Below, one piece after another: positions 34,163 through 48,000 of a stretch of 64,000 nt of DNA. The DNA comes from Staphylotrichum longicolle (taxonomy: Eukaryota > Ascomycota > Sordariomycetes > Sordariales > Chaetomiaceae): positions 868,001 to 932,000 of the forward strand of contig JAHCVI010000006.1 of NCBI GenBank assembly GCA_019096155.1, read 5' to 3'. Made by a program: the position numbers and the translations under genes. The notes beneath the pieces were generated by a model. The model was not told where the DNA came from, made no database searches, and worked only from the letters and a program-made list of their open reading frames with translations. Each line of letters begins with the position of its first letter. Positions within the stretch are counted from its first letter, which is position 1.

Positions 34163-35977
34163 TCAAGACGCTCTCCTCTCCCGGTACAAAATCTGCGTCG
34201 CCAAATTTGGCATCGTCGCACTATCATGGGCCGTCTCAGGAGGACGCCTGCGCGAATCGCTATCATACTTGATCTCGTACTTGGTCAGGAGATACACGAG
34301 GACCAGCTTCATGACATCAGACGCGTAGTTGCGTGCCGGACAAGCATGGAATCCCGCGCCAAATGTTGTCTCGGTATCTGACAAGCTGGCAAACTGGAAC
34401 TTGTTGGGATCACCCTCTTGACGTTTTCTGAGGAAACGCCAGGGGTCAAAGGTCTCGGGGTCTGGGAAGTAGTCGGGATCCTGAAGCGGGCCGCTATGCA
34501 AGAACTGGATCATGGTGCCCTGGGGGAGATGCAACCCGTCCTTGAAGGTGTAGGGCACCTTGGCGGCGCGCGTGACTCGGGCTGGTTGTGTCAGAGCACG
34601 AATGAGGAAGAGGAACAGGGGTGAGGGAAGAACTCACCATGACCGACATAATGAATCCGCTGGCTCTCCTTCATGAACGAATCAAGCTTGACAAGCTTCG
34701 ACACAGCCTGGCGCGACCAGCTGCCAAACTCCTTATGGACTTGGTCAATCTCGTCAATGAGCTCGGCCTTGATGTGCGCATGCCGCTCGTCAATCAGATC
34801 GTACAACACGGACAGCAGAATGGCGGTGCTGCTGTGGATAGCGGCCATGGCATAGAACAACTGGTTCTGCGCAAGCAGCTCGGGAGTCAACCGAGCCCCT
34901 TTGCCCCGAGCATGGTAATACTCGACCAACCACTGAATCCCGTCGTTGGGCCTCTCGCTCTTTTCGTCATCAGCATGCAGGGCTGCCACACGCTCTTCCA
35001 AGATGGGTCGCAGGATCTCAGCGGCGCGGGCTCGATCCGCGAGCACCTTTTTCACAGGTGGGAAGACATATCGAGCCACCCAGCGTGTCCACCACGGCCA
35101 GGAGGCGCGCAGCGCGTGGGCAGCTACCATGGAGGTCTGGGTCACGCCGATCATGATGCCAAGCCATTCATCGTTGCGGGAGAGCTCGGCAGACCCGGTG
35201 GTTTTTGCGGCCAGACGGGCGATGATGTATGCGAGGATGGGATAGGGGTTAACGGATTGCCATTCTACGCTGGTATAAGCGCTGGAGTTCTGAACAGTCT
35301 TGACATGTCCACGACGCTGCCACTCACCTGGTGTCCGCGGCAGCTTCTCGTCAATGACGGCGGCGCGTTCTGCCTCCAATCCGGGGTAGAGGAACGCTAG
35401 AGCGAAGATGTCATCAGCCCCGGGACTTTGTCAGATTCTCAGACTTTTTTCTCACGTTGATTGCGGATCAAGTCTGTCCGAATCACATGGGCGGCCTCAT
35501 CCGTCTGCTTGGCCATTCCAGTATGGTCCTGCGAGAAGAGCTGCACCACCAACAAGATCAGCACCAACAACAAAGCTCCCCGCATCGCATCCTTTCACGC
35601 CAGGAACAAAAACAAACACATACCAGCAGCGAAAAGTACGGGAAGCTCAGCTTCGCCTGCGGCGCACTCTTCACCTCATCCAGGTACTTCAGCGGCAGAT
35701 AGACCTGCGGAGGCAGCTCGTCGATGTAATTGCGCATCTTGAAGGCCTGGCCATGCCTGAGGTACTTCTCATAGCCGATCTTGAACAAGGTGCCGCTGTC
35801 GGTGACGTAGCGCTGGCGCGAGTCGTCGCCATCTTCGAAGCGGAGAAAGGGCAGCTTCAGCTCGCGGGAGGCTCTGTGTCGAACGCGCCCAGCCCAGGCA
35901 ACGAATGCCGCGATGCCGAGGACCACGATGGAGAGGGCCGGGTGGGCTTGCACGGCCGCTGTCAGGTCTCGAAGCAT
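34163..35977 (-). CDS. cytochrome P450 monooxygenase (cluster, five exons)
   Basis: Five exons: 35977-35624, 35540-35456, 35396-35328, 35264-34638 and 34581-34163. They give 517 residues with all phases matching. Microsomal P450s hydroxylate or oxidise C-H bonds using haem and a reductase. An N-terminal membrane anchor (LSIVVLGIAAFVAWAG) is followed by proline-basic sequence. The last third holds an ESQR-type helix-K motif (MKESQRIH), a PERF-like region (FDPWRFL) and the haem loop FGAGFHACPARNYA with the thiolate Cys. That loop has Ala where most P450s have Gly after CP. The 63-nt third intron stays open and could be mistaken for coding DNA. The gene is divergent from the MFS exporter at 36602 and shares an octamer-bearing promoter with it. 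Confidence 0.87.
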
Positions 35978-36601
35978 GCTGGGGATCGAGTCAGGGGGGT
36001 CTCTCGCGATGTGTGTGTTGGTGGCGGGACGGGAGACGGGGTGCAGGATTGGCTTTTTGATGACCCGTTTTTTTCGTCTGTTGCCAAAGCGTTCTTGGAC
36101 ATGTCTGCTCTGGCATGTTGGCGTCGCTGCCGGTGTGGGGGACAGGGGCCCGGACCGGACGAGCCGGGGTCGTCGCCCCGAGCGAATCGGAGTTGAGTGG
36201 GTCTCATCGGACTCAAAGTGGGTCTCCTCCGACGCCGATGGAACTGTCCCGTTTCGGAGCCATCGGAGTCGACAACATGGCCTGTGTGTGCGGTGTGCTG
36301 CAAGTTAAGCACCATCTCGGCTTTGTCAGCTCTCGGACATGGCACTTCACCAATGTGCATGACTGCCACCTGAGCCACCCTCCATCTTCCCCGATTTCAC
36401 GCTACTGCTGCAAGTCCAAAAGTTCTCCCGTTTTGGACAGCCTTGTCCAGAAACTCCAGTCGGGTGAACCGAGCCGGTCGTCTTTGTTTTCGTCGAGCGC
36501 AGACTTCCCTCGATGCGAGCTTTCCTCTCGTTCCTGTTCTCGGTTTTTTTTTGGTTTGCCATTGCATTGCACTTTCCTCTCTCTACGCAAGACTCGCTGT
36601 C
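35978..36601. promoter_or_regulatory. bidirectional promoter P450/MFS exporter with octamer cluster
   Basis: 624 bases between divergent start codons. CATCGGAG is at 36261-36268, and close variants are AATCGGAG (36185-36192) and CATCGGAC (36205-36212). CTCCGACGCCGATG at about 36226-36240 resembles two overlapping half-sites. The sites cluster within 85 bases. Confidence 0.55.
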
Positions 36602-38374
36602 ATGGCGACCACACCCTCCCAAGCCCCTGAGGCGCTTCCCGAGGCGCTTCCCGTTGAGTCTTCAGAGAAGCCAGCAGCACCAAAGGTAGAGTCAACCGAG
36701 AAGACAGTAGTCGATTCCACCGAGAAGACCGTCGTCGACCAAACCGACAGCTCGACCGACTCGCCGGCCACAGCAAGTCAAGAGGACGATGGCAAAACAC
36801 ACTACGGCTGGCGATTCTGGGCCGTCTTTGCCGGGCTGGTCGCCGCGACCCTGCTGAGCGCCCTCGATGGCTCCATCGTCGCCACGGCCTTGCCCACCAT
36901 CGCCCGAGAACTCAACGCCGGCCCGTCTTATGTCTGGATCGCCAACGTCTACTTCCTTACCGGCGCCGTATTCCAGCCCCTCTTTGCCCAGCTCTCTGAC
37001 CTCTACGGCCGCCGCTGGGTCTTCCTCGGCATCCTTGCCATCTTCATCCTCGGCAGCGGTCTCTGCGGTGGCGCCTCCTCGGCCGAGATGCTCATCGGCG
37101 CGCGTGCCGTCCAAGGCATTGGCGCCGGCGGCATCAACATGATGGTCGACCTGATCGTCTGCGACCTCGTCCCGGTGCGCGACCGCTCCAAGTTCCTCGG
37201 CATGATCTTTGGGTGCATCGGCATCTTCACCGCCGTCGCGCCCCTCATCGGCGGCGCCCTCGCCCAGAGCGGCCAGTGGCGCTGGGCCTTCTACCTCAAC
37301 CTTCCCATCGGCGCCGCCTGCATGGCCATCACCTTCCTGTTCCTGCGCGTGCACCACGGCGACCACGCCTCCCTCTCCTCCAAGCTGAAGCGCATCGACT
37401 GGGGCGGCATCACCATCCTCACCCTCTCCTGCCTCGGCGTCATGTACGCCGTCACCTACGGCGGCGCCTCGCGCCCGTGGTCCGACCCGCGCGTCTACGG
37501 CCCCCTGACCGCCGGCCTCCTCCTCATCCCGGTCTTCGTCCTCTACGAAGGCTCCCCGCTCCCCCTCGAGCCCGTGACCCCCTACCACCTCTTCGCCAAC
37601 CGCACCTCCTCCGCCGCCTTCGCCATCACCTTCCTCCACTCCATCATGTGCCTCTGGGTCGTCTACGTCTTCGCCGTCTACTTCCAAGCCGTCCTCGGCG
37701 TCTCCCAGACCCTCTCCGGCGCGTACCTCGTGCCCACCGTCGTCGCCTTCCCCCTCTCCGCCGCGATCGGCGGCGGCGTCATGGCCAAGATCGGCCGGTA
37801 CAAGCCCATCCACCTCGCCAGCTTCGCCCTCCTGACCCTCGGGTGCGGCCTCGCCTCCCTGCTGGGCCCCGACTCCAATCCCGCCATGTGGGTCTTCTTC
37901 CAGATCTTCCTCGCCGTCGGCATCGGCCTCCCCATGGCGACGCTCCTGCCCGCCGTGCAGGCCCGCTTACCCGAGCGCGACGCCGCGCTCAGCACGGGCA
38001 CGTGGGCCTTCCTGCGGAGCGTGGGCGTCATCTGGGCGGTGACCATCCCCGCGGCGGTGTTCAACAACCGGTTCGAGTCGTTGCTGTATACAATTGACGA
38101 CGCCGAGGCCAGAGCCAACCTGGACGGGGGCCAGGCGTATGCGCAGGCCACGGCGGAGTTTGTGAGTGGGTTCGCCGAGGTGGTGCGAGGCCAGGTGCGG
38201 GAGGTGTATAGTCTGAGTGTGCAGCGGGTGTGGCACATTGCGATTGTGCTGTCGGGAGTGAGTTTCTTGTTGGTCTTGTTGGAGAAGGAGGTGGAGTTGA
38301 GGAAGGAGTTGAATACCGAGTTTGGGCTGCAGAAGGAGGAGGGAGAGGGGAAGAAGGTCGAGCCTGAGCCGTAA
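36602..38374 (+). CDS. MFS multidrug exporter, DHA2 (14-TM) type
   Basis: Intronless, 590 residues from ATG 36602. DHA2 transporters expel small molecules by proton antiport and commonly sit in fungal secondary-metabolite clusters for export or self-protection. After a polar Glu/Thr-rich N-terminus (about 60 residues) come hydrophobic helices with LDGSIVATALPTIARELN (TM1), FAQLSDLYGRR (loop 2-3 motif A) and RAVQGIGAGG (TM4, motif B-like). The count of hydrophobic segments is compatible with 14. The C-terminus is Lys/Glu-rich. The frame is open 53 codons upstream to 36443, but that part is 5' UTR-like. Divergent from the P450 with a shared octamer-bearing promoter. Confidence 0.9.
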   Translation: MATTPSQAPEALPEALPVESSEKPAAPKVESTEKTVVDSTEKTVVDQTDSSTDSPATASQEDDGKTHYGWRFWAVFAGLVAATLLSALDGSIVATALPTIARELNAGPSYVWIANVYFLTGAVFQPLFAQLSDLYGRRWVFLGILAIFILGSGLCGGASSAEMLIGARAVQGIGAGGINMMVDLIVCDLVPVRDRSKFLGMIFGCIGIFTAVAPLIGGALAQSGQWRWAFYLNLPIGAACMAITFLFLRVHHGDHASLSSKLKRIDWGGITILTLSCLGVMYAVTYGGASRPWSDPRVYGPLTAGLLLIPVFVLYEGSPLPLEPVTPYHLFANRTSSAAFAITFLHSIMCLWVVYVFAVYFQAVLGVSQTLSGAYLVPTVVAFPLSAAIGGGVMAKIGRYKPIHLASFALLTLGCGLASLLGPDSNPAMWVFFQIFLAVGIGLPMATLLPAVQARLPERDAALSTGTWAFLRSVGVIWAVTIPAAVFNNRFESLLYTIDDAEARANLDGGQAYAQATAEFVSGFAEVVRGQVREVYSLSVQRVWHIAIVLSGVSFLLVLLEKEVELRKELNTEFGLQKEEGEGKKVEPEP

Positions 38375-39019
38375 GAGTCGGTCCGGATGGGGATGATACC
38401 TATGCTCGGATGGGTGTTGCCTGATGTATGATTACAAGACTGAAGAGCTGCACTCTCATAATCTCAGCCTAGCACGGTTAGGCAATCATGGGACAAAAGT
38501 CATTGCATTTCCCGAGTTGCTCACGCCGCCCTTATTTGACTGGAGTGCAAGTTTGCTCTGCACCGTGATGCCATGTCGTCGTATGCTGGGATGTCAGAAC
38601 CAATGCCATTACTGTAGGAGAAGAGCTCATCCTGCCATGACGCGTGAAAATTTATAAGAAATGGTCACATTGAGCGAGCAGTTCATTGGGATGTCTTTCA
38701 TTGGAATACTTTCAATCTCGGAAGAACGAAAAGTCGGTCATTGCTCATAACCTATCTGCGCCTGAACGCCACGAAGAAAATAACATCCTTGAAACAATCC
38801 CCAAGCAAACAATGCCTGCGAACTCGGAACTCCCCCAGCCTGGTGACGCCTTAATCAGAAATAAAACGACTACCCATCAGCGCCGAAGCCATGTGTTTGC
38901 CATCTCACACCAGGAAACCATGCCCAGACGCCTAACCACACAAACACCAAAAAAAGAAAAAAGACAAGATGAACTCCACATGACGATACCACCGAGACTG
39001 CTCTGACTGACCTATGCAG
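38375..39019. other. 3' intergenic between convergent MFS and PKS-NRPS genes
   Basis: About 645 bases, AT-richer than the flanking genes. It contains both 3' UTRs. No gene seen. Confidence 0.6.
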
Positions 39020-42000
39020 TCAATCCTTCCTCAGCCTGGGAATCAACAACTGCCCCTGCTCCGCCCGGCGTAGATACACCGCCAGCAGCGGATCCAGACC
39101 TGCGTCCTCCGCCCTGTCAACCCACTCGCCAAACGGCACCACCTCAAACCTGCCACCGTCCCCATCACCACCACCCGACGCCGCGATCTCATCCCCCGAG
39201 ATCTGCACATCCGCCGACTGGAACCGATAGCGCGGATTCCTGTTGTTCCCCGCCTCGCCCTCCCCATCACCATTCACTCCACGCACAACCGCCCCGACAA
39301 TATCCTCCGCCACCCTGCCCACCTCCACAAAGTCAAACCTCCCCCCCCACCCGCGCGTATCCGGCGCCGCCCTCAGCTTCCCCACATACCGCGCGACATT
39401 GCGCATCAGGTCCCTCTCGCCCGCGCCCTGCCCCGTGACGCTCGTCGGGCGGTGGATCCACACCGGCAGCCCGCGCTGCGCGGCCGCGTTCTCCAGGAGG
39501 ACCTCGCTGACCCACTTGGCCGCGACGTAGCCGTCGTTCTCTTCCGCGTCGCTGCCCGCGGCGGGGGGGTAAGGGCGGATGGACTCGCGCCCGAAGCTGC
39601 CGTTTGTGTGAGGTGGGACCGCGAGGCGGGCGACGGTGGCGGAGGAGATGAAGTGGAAGGAGGGGATGCGGCGGTGGCGGCCGGAGGAGGACGAGGAGGA
39701 GGAGGAGAGAGCGAGGCGGACGAGCTCGCGTGTTGAGGCGACGTTGACGAGGCGGAGGGTGTGGTAGGTTTTGAGGAAGGAGACGTCGGCGCCGGCGTGG
39801 ATGATGGCGTCCGTCGTGGGGAAGATGGAGGAGATTTGCGCGGGGGAGAGGCCGAGGTTCGGGGCGCCGAGGTCGCCGGGGTGGATGGTCACTCTGGGAT
39901 CGGTGAAGAGGGGTTGCCAGTCTGGGGGGAGCTGAGATGGCTGTCTGCGCACGGCGAGGAGGTGGATCTTGGTGATGGCTGGGTTGTCGATGAGCTTTCT
40001 GAGAATCTCGCGGCCGATGAATCCCGTGGCGCCGGTGAGGACAACGACGCTCGGCGGCCCGAAAGGTGGAGAAGGTGCTTCGCTGTCGAACTGGTCTTGT
40101 TGCAGATCCGCTGGGAGTGCTGCTTCGTGCTCCCAGTCGATGGAGGCCGGGATGGTGGTGGTATTCGCAGCACCATCGGACCCAGACTCGGCCTTGAAGA
40201 GCTCGGCTTGAACCGCAGTGGCCATGCCACTCAGAGTGCTGGACTGGAAGAGGGCTTGCAACGACAGGGCGACGTCGAAGCGTTGCTTGATCAGATGTTG
40301 CAAGTTGATCAGCGATAGAGAGCTCCCTCCGACATGGAAGAAGTCAGACTGGCTGTCCAGCGAACTTTGGAATTCCAACAGTCCCTGGGGGAGGGCGTTG
40401 CGCCACAAAAGGGCGAGGCTCTCCTCGAGTCCAGAGAGATTGGTTGGCGCCGCAGCCTTGATTCCTCGTTCTTCCTCCTCGTCGCTGGGAACCGGCAGCG
40501 GCCATGCATCCACGGAGCGGCGATCCAGCTTCCCCGAGCTGTTGGTAGGGAGACGATCAACCCCAACCGCGACGGCCGGCCTCATGTACGGCGGCAGTGG
40601 GAGTGTGCGAGGGAGCTGTGCCAGCAGATGGGCTCTCTCAGAGGCATCGCTGAGACGATCGGACAGGACGACGAAGGCGACGAGAAAAGGGGTGTCCGAC
40701 TCTGGGTCTCGACGAGCCGACACGATAGCCTGAAGCACTGCGGTGTTGCTGTTGACGATGGCAGACTCGACATCCTGGAGATCAATTCGGACCCCAGCCA
40801 GCTTCACCTGAGTGCCTCCTTCGATCCTTCCCTGGAGGATGAGCCGGCCGTCTGCCGTAAGCCGTCCGCGGTCTCCGGTGAGGTGCGCCCTGGACCAGCC
40901 TTGTGTCTGAAAGTAAGGGCTAGCGTACTTGTCCGCCACAAACCGGCGCGCGGTGAGAGCTTCGTCGTTCAAGTATCCGCTGGCGACCGAAGCGCCAGCG
41001 AGGACCACCTCGCCAAGCACGCCGGCGGGCACCGCATCGTGGTTGTCGTCGACAATGTAGACTGCCGTGTTGGGCGCAGCTGTCAGCGGAAACTTGGGGT
41101 TCCCGAGCGCGTTGTCGTCAAGCTTGTCCCAGGAGATATGAGCGTGTGCCGAAGTGATGGTCGCCTCGGCCGGCCCGTAGGCATCGATCAGTCGGAGGTC
41201 GGGCTTCGCAAGCAGGCGAAACGCGTGGATCTGCTGCTTGGACACTGGTTCGCCCCATGTGAATGCCACCCGCCACGGCGAGCCTCTCAGCAGGTCGGGG
41301 TTCCAATGACGCGCCCAGGCCTGGTATTCGGTGGGCGTGGCCCCTGTCACCGTGATGTTCTCGGAAGCCACCAGCTTCGACAGGGCAGCGGGATCTTCGC
41401 GTGCGGCGCTGCTCATGACGACGACCGTGCTTCCGAGACCGAGTGCGACGATGGTCTGCTGGAGGGACACATCGAAGGTGTACGACGCTTGGTTGAGGAA
41501 TGTCTCGTTGCCTTCTCGGAGGCCCCAGCTCAACGGCGCTGTATCGGCATAGTTGCTGACGTTGGAATGCAGCAGGGCGACGCCCTTGGGGACGCCGGTC
41601 GAGCCGCTGGAATATATCAGGACGGCCGCATCTTCTGGCTTGGCGCGGTTCGGCGCTCTGTGAGGTGAAGACCTGGGCTGGACCTCAGACACGTCCGTGA
41701 CGATGACTCCGGAATCACGCTGTCGTTGGGTGAACTCGGCCGTCACGTTGTGGCCATCGACCAAGACAGCGGCAATCCGGCTGTCGTTGGCGACCAGCAA
41801 AAGCCTCTCCAGGCCGACCTTCGGGTCCAGGGGCACGTAGGCTGCTCCAGCCCGGAGAATCGCCAGGACTGATGCGATCCAATCGGCACCGGCGGTCTGG
41901 AAGACGCCCACAGTGGAGCCGCTCCCGATACCCTGGGCGACAAGATGCTCAGCGAGGCCGTCCACTCGATGCGACAGTTGTCGATATGTCAGGGCGTTAC

Positions 42001-45000
42001 CAAAGGCGTCCTTGAGGGCGATCCTGTCGGCATAAACCTCGGATATTGCGTCGATGCGGTGGACGACGGTGGGATACTGGGTTGGCTCCTCTCGACCTAC
42101 CACAACGGGATGGTTAGGAACCGACTATGCCACTCGAGCTGCAAAGAACCCGCAGTCTCTCGAAGTTGTCTCTTACCTCGGCCGGCAGCGACTGCGCTGT
42201 CTACATCCTCTTGTAGGTGGAGTCCGGGCCGCGTGATCCTGGCGGCGGGGTTGTCGACGAACTGGCGCAGGAGAGCCTGATAGCTGGCTGCTAGTCTCTC
42301 CGCAGCCTCCGGGGAGTAGAGGTCCTTTTGGACGGCGACGGCGATGAGACTCTCACCGCCGCCGGCGCTGAGATCGAGGACGTCAATGCTGACGTCGTAG
42401 TCGGTCTGGCCGGCCGCGATGATGTCGAGCTCGCCCTCACACCCCAGGAAGCTGCGTGCTTCCTGCATGTTTTGTCGGTAGTTCAGGAATGCCTGGAAGA
42501 GCGGGCTGTGGGATGGAACGCGCGGCACGTTAAGCTCATTAAGCAGGACATCGAACGGCACGCTGGAGTTGGCGAAGGCCGCCTGAGCTGCCGCCTGGGC
42601 ATCCCGCAGTGTGTCCGAAAAGGGCTGCTGTGTGCCGCGAGGAAGCCGGAGGCGCACCGGCAACAGATTCAGGAAGATGCCCAGGCTGCGCAAGACGTTG
42701 GCTTCCTTGCGGTTGCCGTCGGCGACGCCGATGACAAGGTCTTTACCTTCCTCGTCGCCCACATAGCGGTAGAGCAGGACTTGGAAGACAGCCAGGTAGA
42801 GATGGAACGGCGAAACCTTGAACCGGCGCGCCACCTGAGTGATCTTGTCGGCAAGATCACGGTCGACCCGGAAGCTGGAGGTGTGGGAGCCAAATTGCGA
42901 AGCGCTAGGCCGGTTGGACAGGCCGGCCAGAGGCAGCAGAGGCAGCGGCTTGGGGAGCTCGGCAAATTGCTGACGCCAGAAGGACAGCTCGTCGGACCAT
43001 CTGCCGTTCTCGTACTCTTGGATCTGCTTCAGCGCAAAGTCTGGGTACTGGAGCACTTCAGTGGCGGCAGGTGAGGTGGCCAAGCTCCCGCCATACGCGG
43101 TCTCCAAGTCGGAGATCAGCACAACATATCCGATGCCATCGAGGTAGATGTGGTGGTATCCGATGAGGAGGTAGTGTTGCTCGGAAGACAGCGTGAGAAG
43201 CTGGATGCGCAGGGCCTCGGCGTGCTCGATGTCATAGACGTGGCCCTTGAGATGCTGCACTGCTTCATCCAGCTCCGCCTCGCTCGAGATGGTGGCACGC
43301 TCGAGGCGCAGCGAAGGGGTTTGCAGGACCAGCTGCAGCGGCACCTTTGTTTCTTCATCGACCGTGAAGGCTGTCCTGAGGGCCTCGTGCCGCTGGCCAA
43401 CGGCAGTGACGGCGATAGCCAACGCATCGGCGTTCACCTTGCCACGCAGTTTTATCACTGTCGTGATGTTGAAAGCGGTCTGATCTGCCACAAAGTGCTT
43501 GAGAAACCAGAATCTCGATTGGCCAAACGATAGCGGCGCCTTTCGCTGGACGGGAAAAGGGTGATTCGACGCTGGCTGCTTCTCTTGAAGCAGCTTCTCG
43601 TGGACCGGCTCCGCACTGTCAATGGCTTCGTCAATCTCGGACGGTGCCGTGGACGGAGGGGAGGCGTTCTGAGACGTTGCCGTGCTCTCGGAGCCAGATG
43701 CGGCAACCGGGCTGGACGATCTCCGAGAAACGGACTCGGGCGCCGGGGATTCAGAGATTGGCACCGCCGACTGTGCCTCGGAGGAAGCACCGCTAGACAC
43801 ATTAGGAACCGCGGTGGCTGGAAGAAGTTCCTGAGCTGAGACGAGAAGGTCGCGCACCGACCCGGAGTTGAGGATTTTCAGGACCGGGAGGTCGACCCCC
43901 AGCTCATTGAGGAACCACGATCGGATGTCGACAGCCACAAGAGAATCGGCACCGAGCTCATCGAGGCTGGCGTCGAGCGTTGTTTTGGAGGGCTCAGACT
44001 GAAGCGCGACCTGGAGCTTCAAAAGGAAGCCGTCCTTCAGAACCTCAAACACCTCGGCGTGGCTCTTGGCTTCCAACAAGCGGGCTTTGGTCTTGACCGT
44101 CTGCTGTCTGGTCTTGGAATCGCTCCCAGCCAAGACGTCCTCGCCCAGCCCGGCACTCAGATGCTGGAACATGGGAGGCTCGTCCTCGAGATCCTTGGCG
44201 CGGTCCTTGTCGGTCCGGAATCCGGTCTCAAACTCAAGGCTGTCGACGGACCCAGGCTTGCTGGCGCGAACACCCTCTGCGAAGATCTCGCGCGCGTCTT
44301 GCTCCGACATCCACATGTGTCCGACCTTGCGCAGGTACTCTTGCTGTTCCTCGGTCAGCTCCCTCGACACATAACCTGCGCCGAGAATGGCCCCAATGTT
44401 GATGACAGAGGCGGCGAGACTACGAGCACGGCGCTGGTTGGCAAGGCTGGCCATGAACGCGTTGGCGGCCGCATAGATGCTCTGGCCGGCGTTGCCAGTG
44501 ACGTACGCCACGGAGGAGAAGAAAACGAAGAAGTCGAGCTTCTCGTCGATGTTGCTCTCCGAGAAGATTTCGTCGAGGTGGATGCTGCCCTGCACCTTTG
44601 GTCGCAGGACTTTCTGCACCCTTGCCACGTCGGTGTCCGAGAACAGCGAGTCGTCCAGGACCATGGCACCCTGGGCCACTCCGGCGATGGGAGGGAGAGT
44701 CTCGCGGATCCGGCGGTGCAGGTCGCGTACGTCGTCTCGACTCGTAATGTCGCTGCAAACGCGCCCCAAACAAGTCAGCATCTTTGCTTCCATCTGTTAC
44801 TCGGGGCCTCACTCACTTGGAAAAGATGGCGACTGTGGCCCCCTGAGCCTCAATGGCTTGTAACCATGCCTCATCCACCTTGGGGTTCCTGCTCGACAGG
44901 GCGATGTATCGTGCCCCTTGACCAACCATCCACTCCACCAACGACAGTCCCAAGCTGCCTGTCAGGCCTGCCATCCAGTACGTCTTATTTGGCGCAAACC

Positions 45001-48000
45001 GTACCGACTTGCTCGCCGGAGCAATGGGGATAGAGACTCGGGGCGAGACAGACCACGCGACGATGGCCTGCCGGGAGCCAGACGGACCGAGGACCGAGGC
45101 GCCCGACGCAACCTCCTCGAGCGTGATCAACGGCAGCAATGCCTGTGCGCCCGAGGCAGCCACCGACTGGCCGGCGAGCGACAGCCGCGCCCAAGCCGCT
45201 TGAAGCTGACTCGAAGTCGTCGAGACGGCAGTGTGAGTGCCTCCTGCGAGGCGTGGGATCGATCCTGACCGCAGCGCGTCTCGAACAACTGCGGATCCAA
45301 ACGGCAGTGCTGACACGAACGCAGACACGAGACTGTCCGATCCGCCGACGTTGACAAAGCGTATAGGCTTGGCAGGAAGCACCTTCTGCAGCGCCTGCTT
45401 GGCAGCTCTCGGGTGAATAGCAACCCAGGGCGGTTGACGCCGATCCGGAGCGGCGGCGCTGGAGCTCGTGAGCAAGATCAGCTGTACCCCCTTGCTCGCT
45501 GCCAGGGGAACCAAGGCATTCCCCAACGAGAAGCCAGGGTCGAGCACGGCAACCGCGTCGCGGGGGCTTGCCTCGGCAAGAATGTCCTCGGCGATCAGGT
45601 GATTGTACAGACCGACAAGCGCCCGTCGGCCCTCGAGTTCTCCCTGGTCATCGCTGCCGGTGTCTGCGGAGATGGAGACGGTCCACCCCTGGGGAATGCG
45701 AACAACGGAGTCGAGCGTCTCGGAGAGTGCGAGGACACGATGATGACCGTGGCTTGCCGAATTGGTCCTGCCCGCGGACAGGTACAGGAAACTTCCATCC
45801 CGAAGCTTGATCGGCCTGACGAGGGAATGTGACAGACGAATGTCCACAAGATCACCACCGAGAGATGACGCGGCGATGGACCTGGATCCACCACCAGTGC
45901 TCCTCTCCACGGTAAATCCACCATCTTCCGTGCTGCGGATGGACACCAATGTTGTCCCTAGATCAACATCCTCGACGATGCGGCGTCGGCCAGAGTTGTA
46001 CCGCTCGTTCCGCTGCGTGCTGGGTCTCACGCGAGGAACCAAGGCCTTGCCGCCGTCAACGACCTGAACCTCGGGTTCTTGATACCAGAGCAAGTCGCTC
46101 AGCCGACCGTCTTGCTCCCAGCGACTAGCCGCCTCAAGCTGCAGGAGACGGCGGGCGATCTCGTCGGCGCAAATCTCGGCTTCGGAAGCGAAGTCGAGTA
46201 GCTGAACGCGTATGTGCTTCAGCTCCTTGACGACACTGCGCTGGAGACCACGGTACATGTTCCGATAGGGGCTGTTTGCCAGCCCGCCAACGGTCACCCA
46301 GAGGATGGTCTTGCTCTGTCGGAAGATGGCCTGGAGCCCGGCCAATTTCTCGGCCGACACCGACTCAAAGGTTGGTTCGGCGGCGAGGTCGACGAGTCCC
46401 ACCACGGTACCCAGGAAGGGAAGCGTGGAATGCGCCACATCGGCCAGCAAGGAGATGTGCTGTATGGGCTCTTGGTAGTGACGGCCGGCGGCCGATGTGA
46501 TCTTGGAGACAAGTCCGGCGAAGGTTCCCTCGCCGACGATGGTGAGGTGCTGAGCTCCAAGGGTTGGGGCACCAGGCGAGAGGGGCTCCCGAAGGAACTC
46601 GACACGGTCGTCGACGGCCTGGGTGATGATGACGCTGAGCGGTAGCGGGAAGCTGGTGTTGTGCGGGGTGATGGCTTCAATGCTAGAGAATCCCGTCTTC
46701 TTCATCAGGGCCTCCCATTCTGAGATGCCAACACATGGAGACAAGGTGCGGCCGTCTTTGTAGCCCAGCCACCAGCCTGGCAGTCCGCCAAAAATGAAAC
46801 CGAAGCGAATGGGATCGTTGTCCGTCAGTTCGAGCATCAGCAAGCGACCGCCTGGCTTCAACAACCTGCGGGCATTCTTCATGGTCTCCTCGAGGTTCCG
46901 CGTGGCGTGCAAGACAAGCGAGGCGATGACGAGATCCTGCGAATGCGGTTCGTAGCCCTGCTCCTCCACGTCTCGCTCGATGTCCAGGACTTTGAACACC
47001 ATGCGAGACCGGTGCTTGGCGAACTTGTCCTGGGCCTTCTCGAAGAAGCCGCTGGAGATGTCGGTGTACGTGTATGAGGAGAACGAGCCTTGGAGGGTCT
47101 TGAGGATCATGGCGGTCGCGCCTCCGGTGCCAGCACCAATCTCCAACACGCTGAGATGCGGGAATCGGTGGCTCAGCTGGCCGATCATGCGGGACATGTC
47201 GAGGAGGTACTCGTGCATGCCGAGCGCGTCGGCGTAGAAGTCGTTGAGCATGTTGTCCTTCATCATGGCCTCGAGGATGTTCATCTCGTTGCGGGCCGCG
47301 GCCACCATGTTGTCACCCACCGCGCGCATGAGGCGCAGATCGATGCTGTCTGGGTACTGCTCGATGATGGAGAGAATGTGCTCGCGAGAGTCGCGCGCCC
47401 ACTCGCTCTTGGCGTAAGGATGCGTCCCCGCCGCCACCTGCGCGACGATGTTGTCGATGTATTCCCAGAAGATCTTGTGGTGCCAGTCCAGCCCAGCGCG
47501 CTCGGGGCTGGGGATGGCCTCGCCGAGCGTGCGGACATAGTAGTACGCCACGCGTTCTAGGGAGAACGACAAAGCTACATTGCCGGTCCTGTCCGAGCCC
47601 TCCCAGAGTGATTGGTTGCCAACCGGGGACTCGGCGTCCCATGTTGTCTCGAAGAAGAGCTTGACATCGTTTGAAGGGACCGGCACTGTCAACGGGGTTG
47701 TGTGCAGGCCCTGGAGCTGCACGAGGGTCGTCGCACCGTCGGGCGAGTGGATCTCAACGTCTCCCGCGAGATCGCCCTGGGCCTGGGACCCGGCGATGGA
47801 CGCATAGAATGGCAGCGTTGACCCAGGCGGCCCTTTGAGCTCGGCGCTGGCCCACACATTGATGCGAAGCTGATCGATGGTCGTGGGCAGATAGATGGAC
47901 CGCATCTTGCCGTCACCGGGATAGCTGTAAGCCAGGATGATGGACTGGATGGCGCAGTCTAGGGTTCCGGGGTGGAGGATCAGCCGGGAGAAGTCTCCCT

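Noticed and set aside
36692..37813. Minus-strand 373-codon frame opposite the MFS exporter
   Set aside because: Asp/Gly/Glu-rich antisense of a GC-rich transporter; the + strand protein has clear MFS motifs.
40334..41668. Plus-strand 444-codon frame opposite the NRPS adenylation domain
   Set aside because: Shadow of the minus-strand A domain, which carries all expected A-domain motifs.
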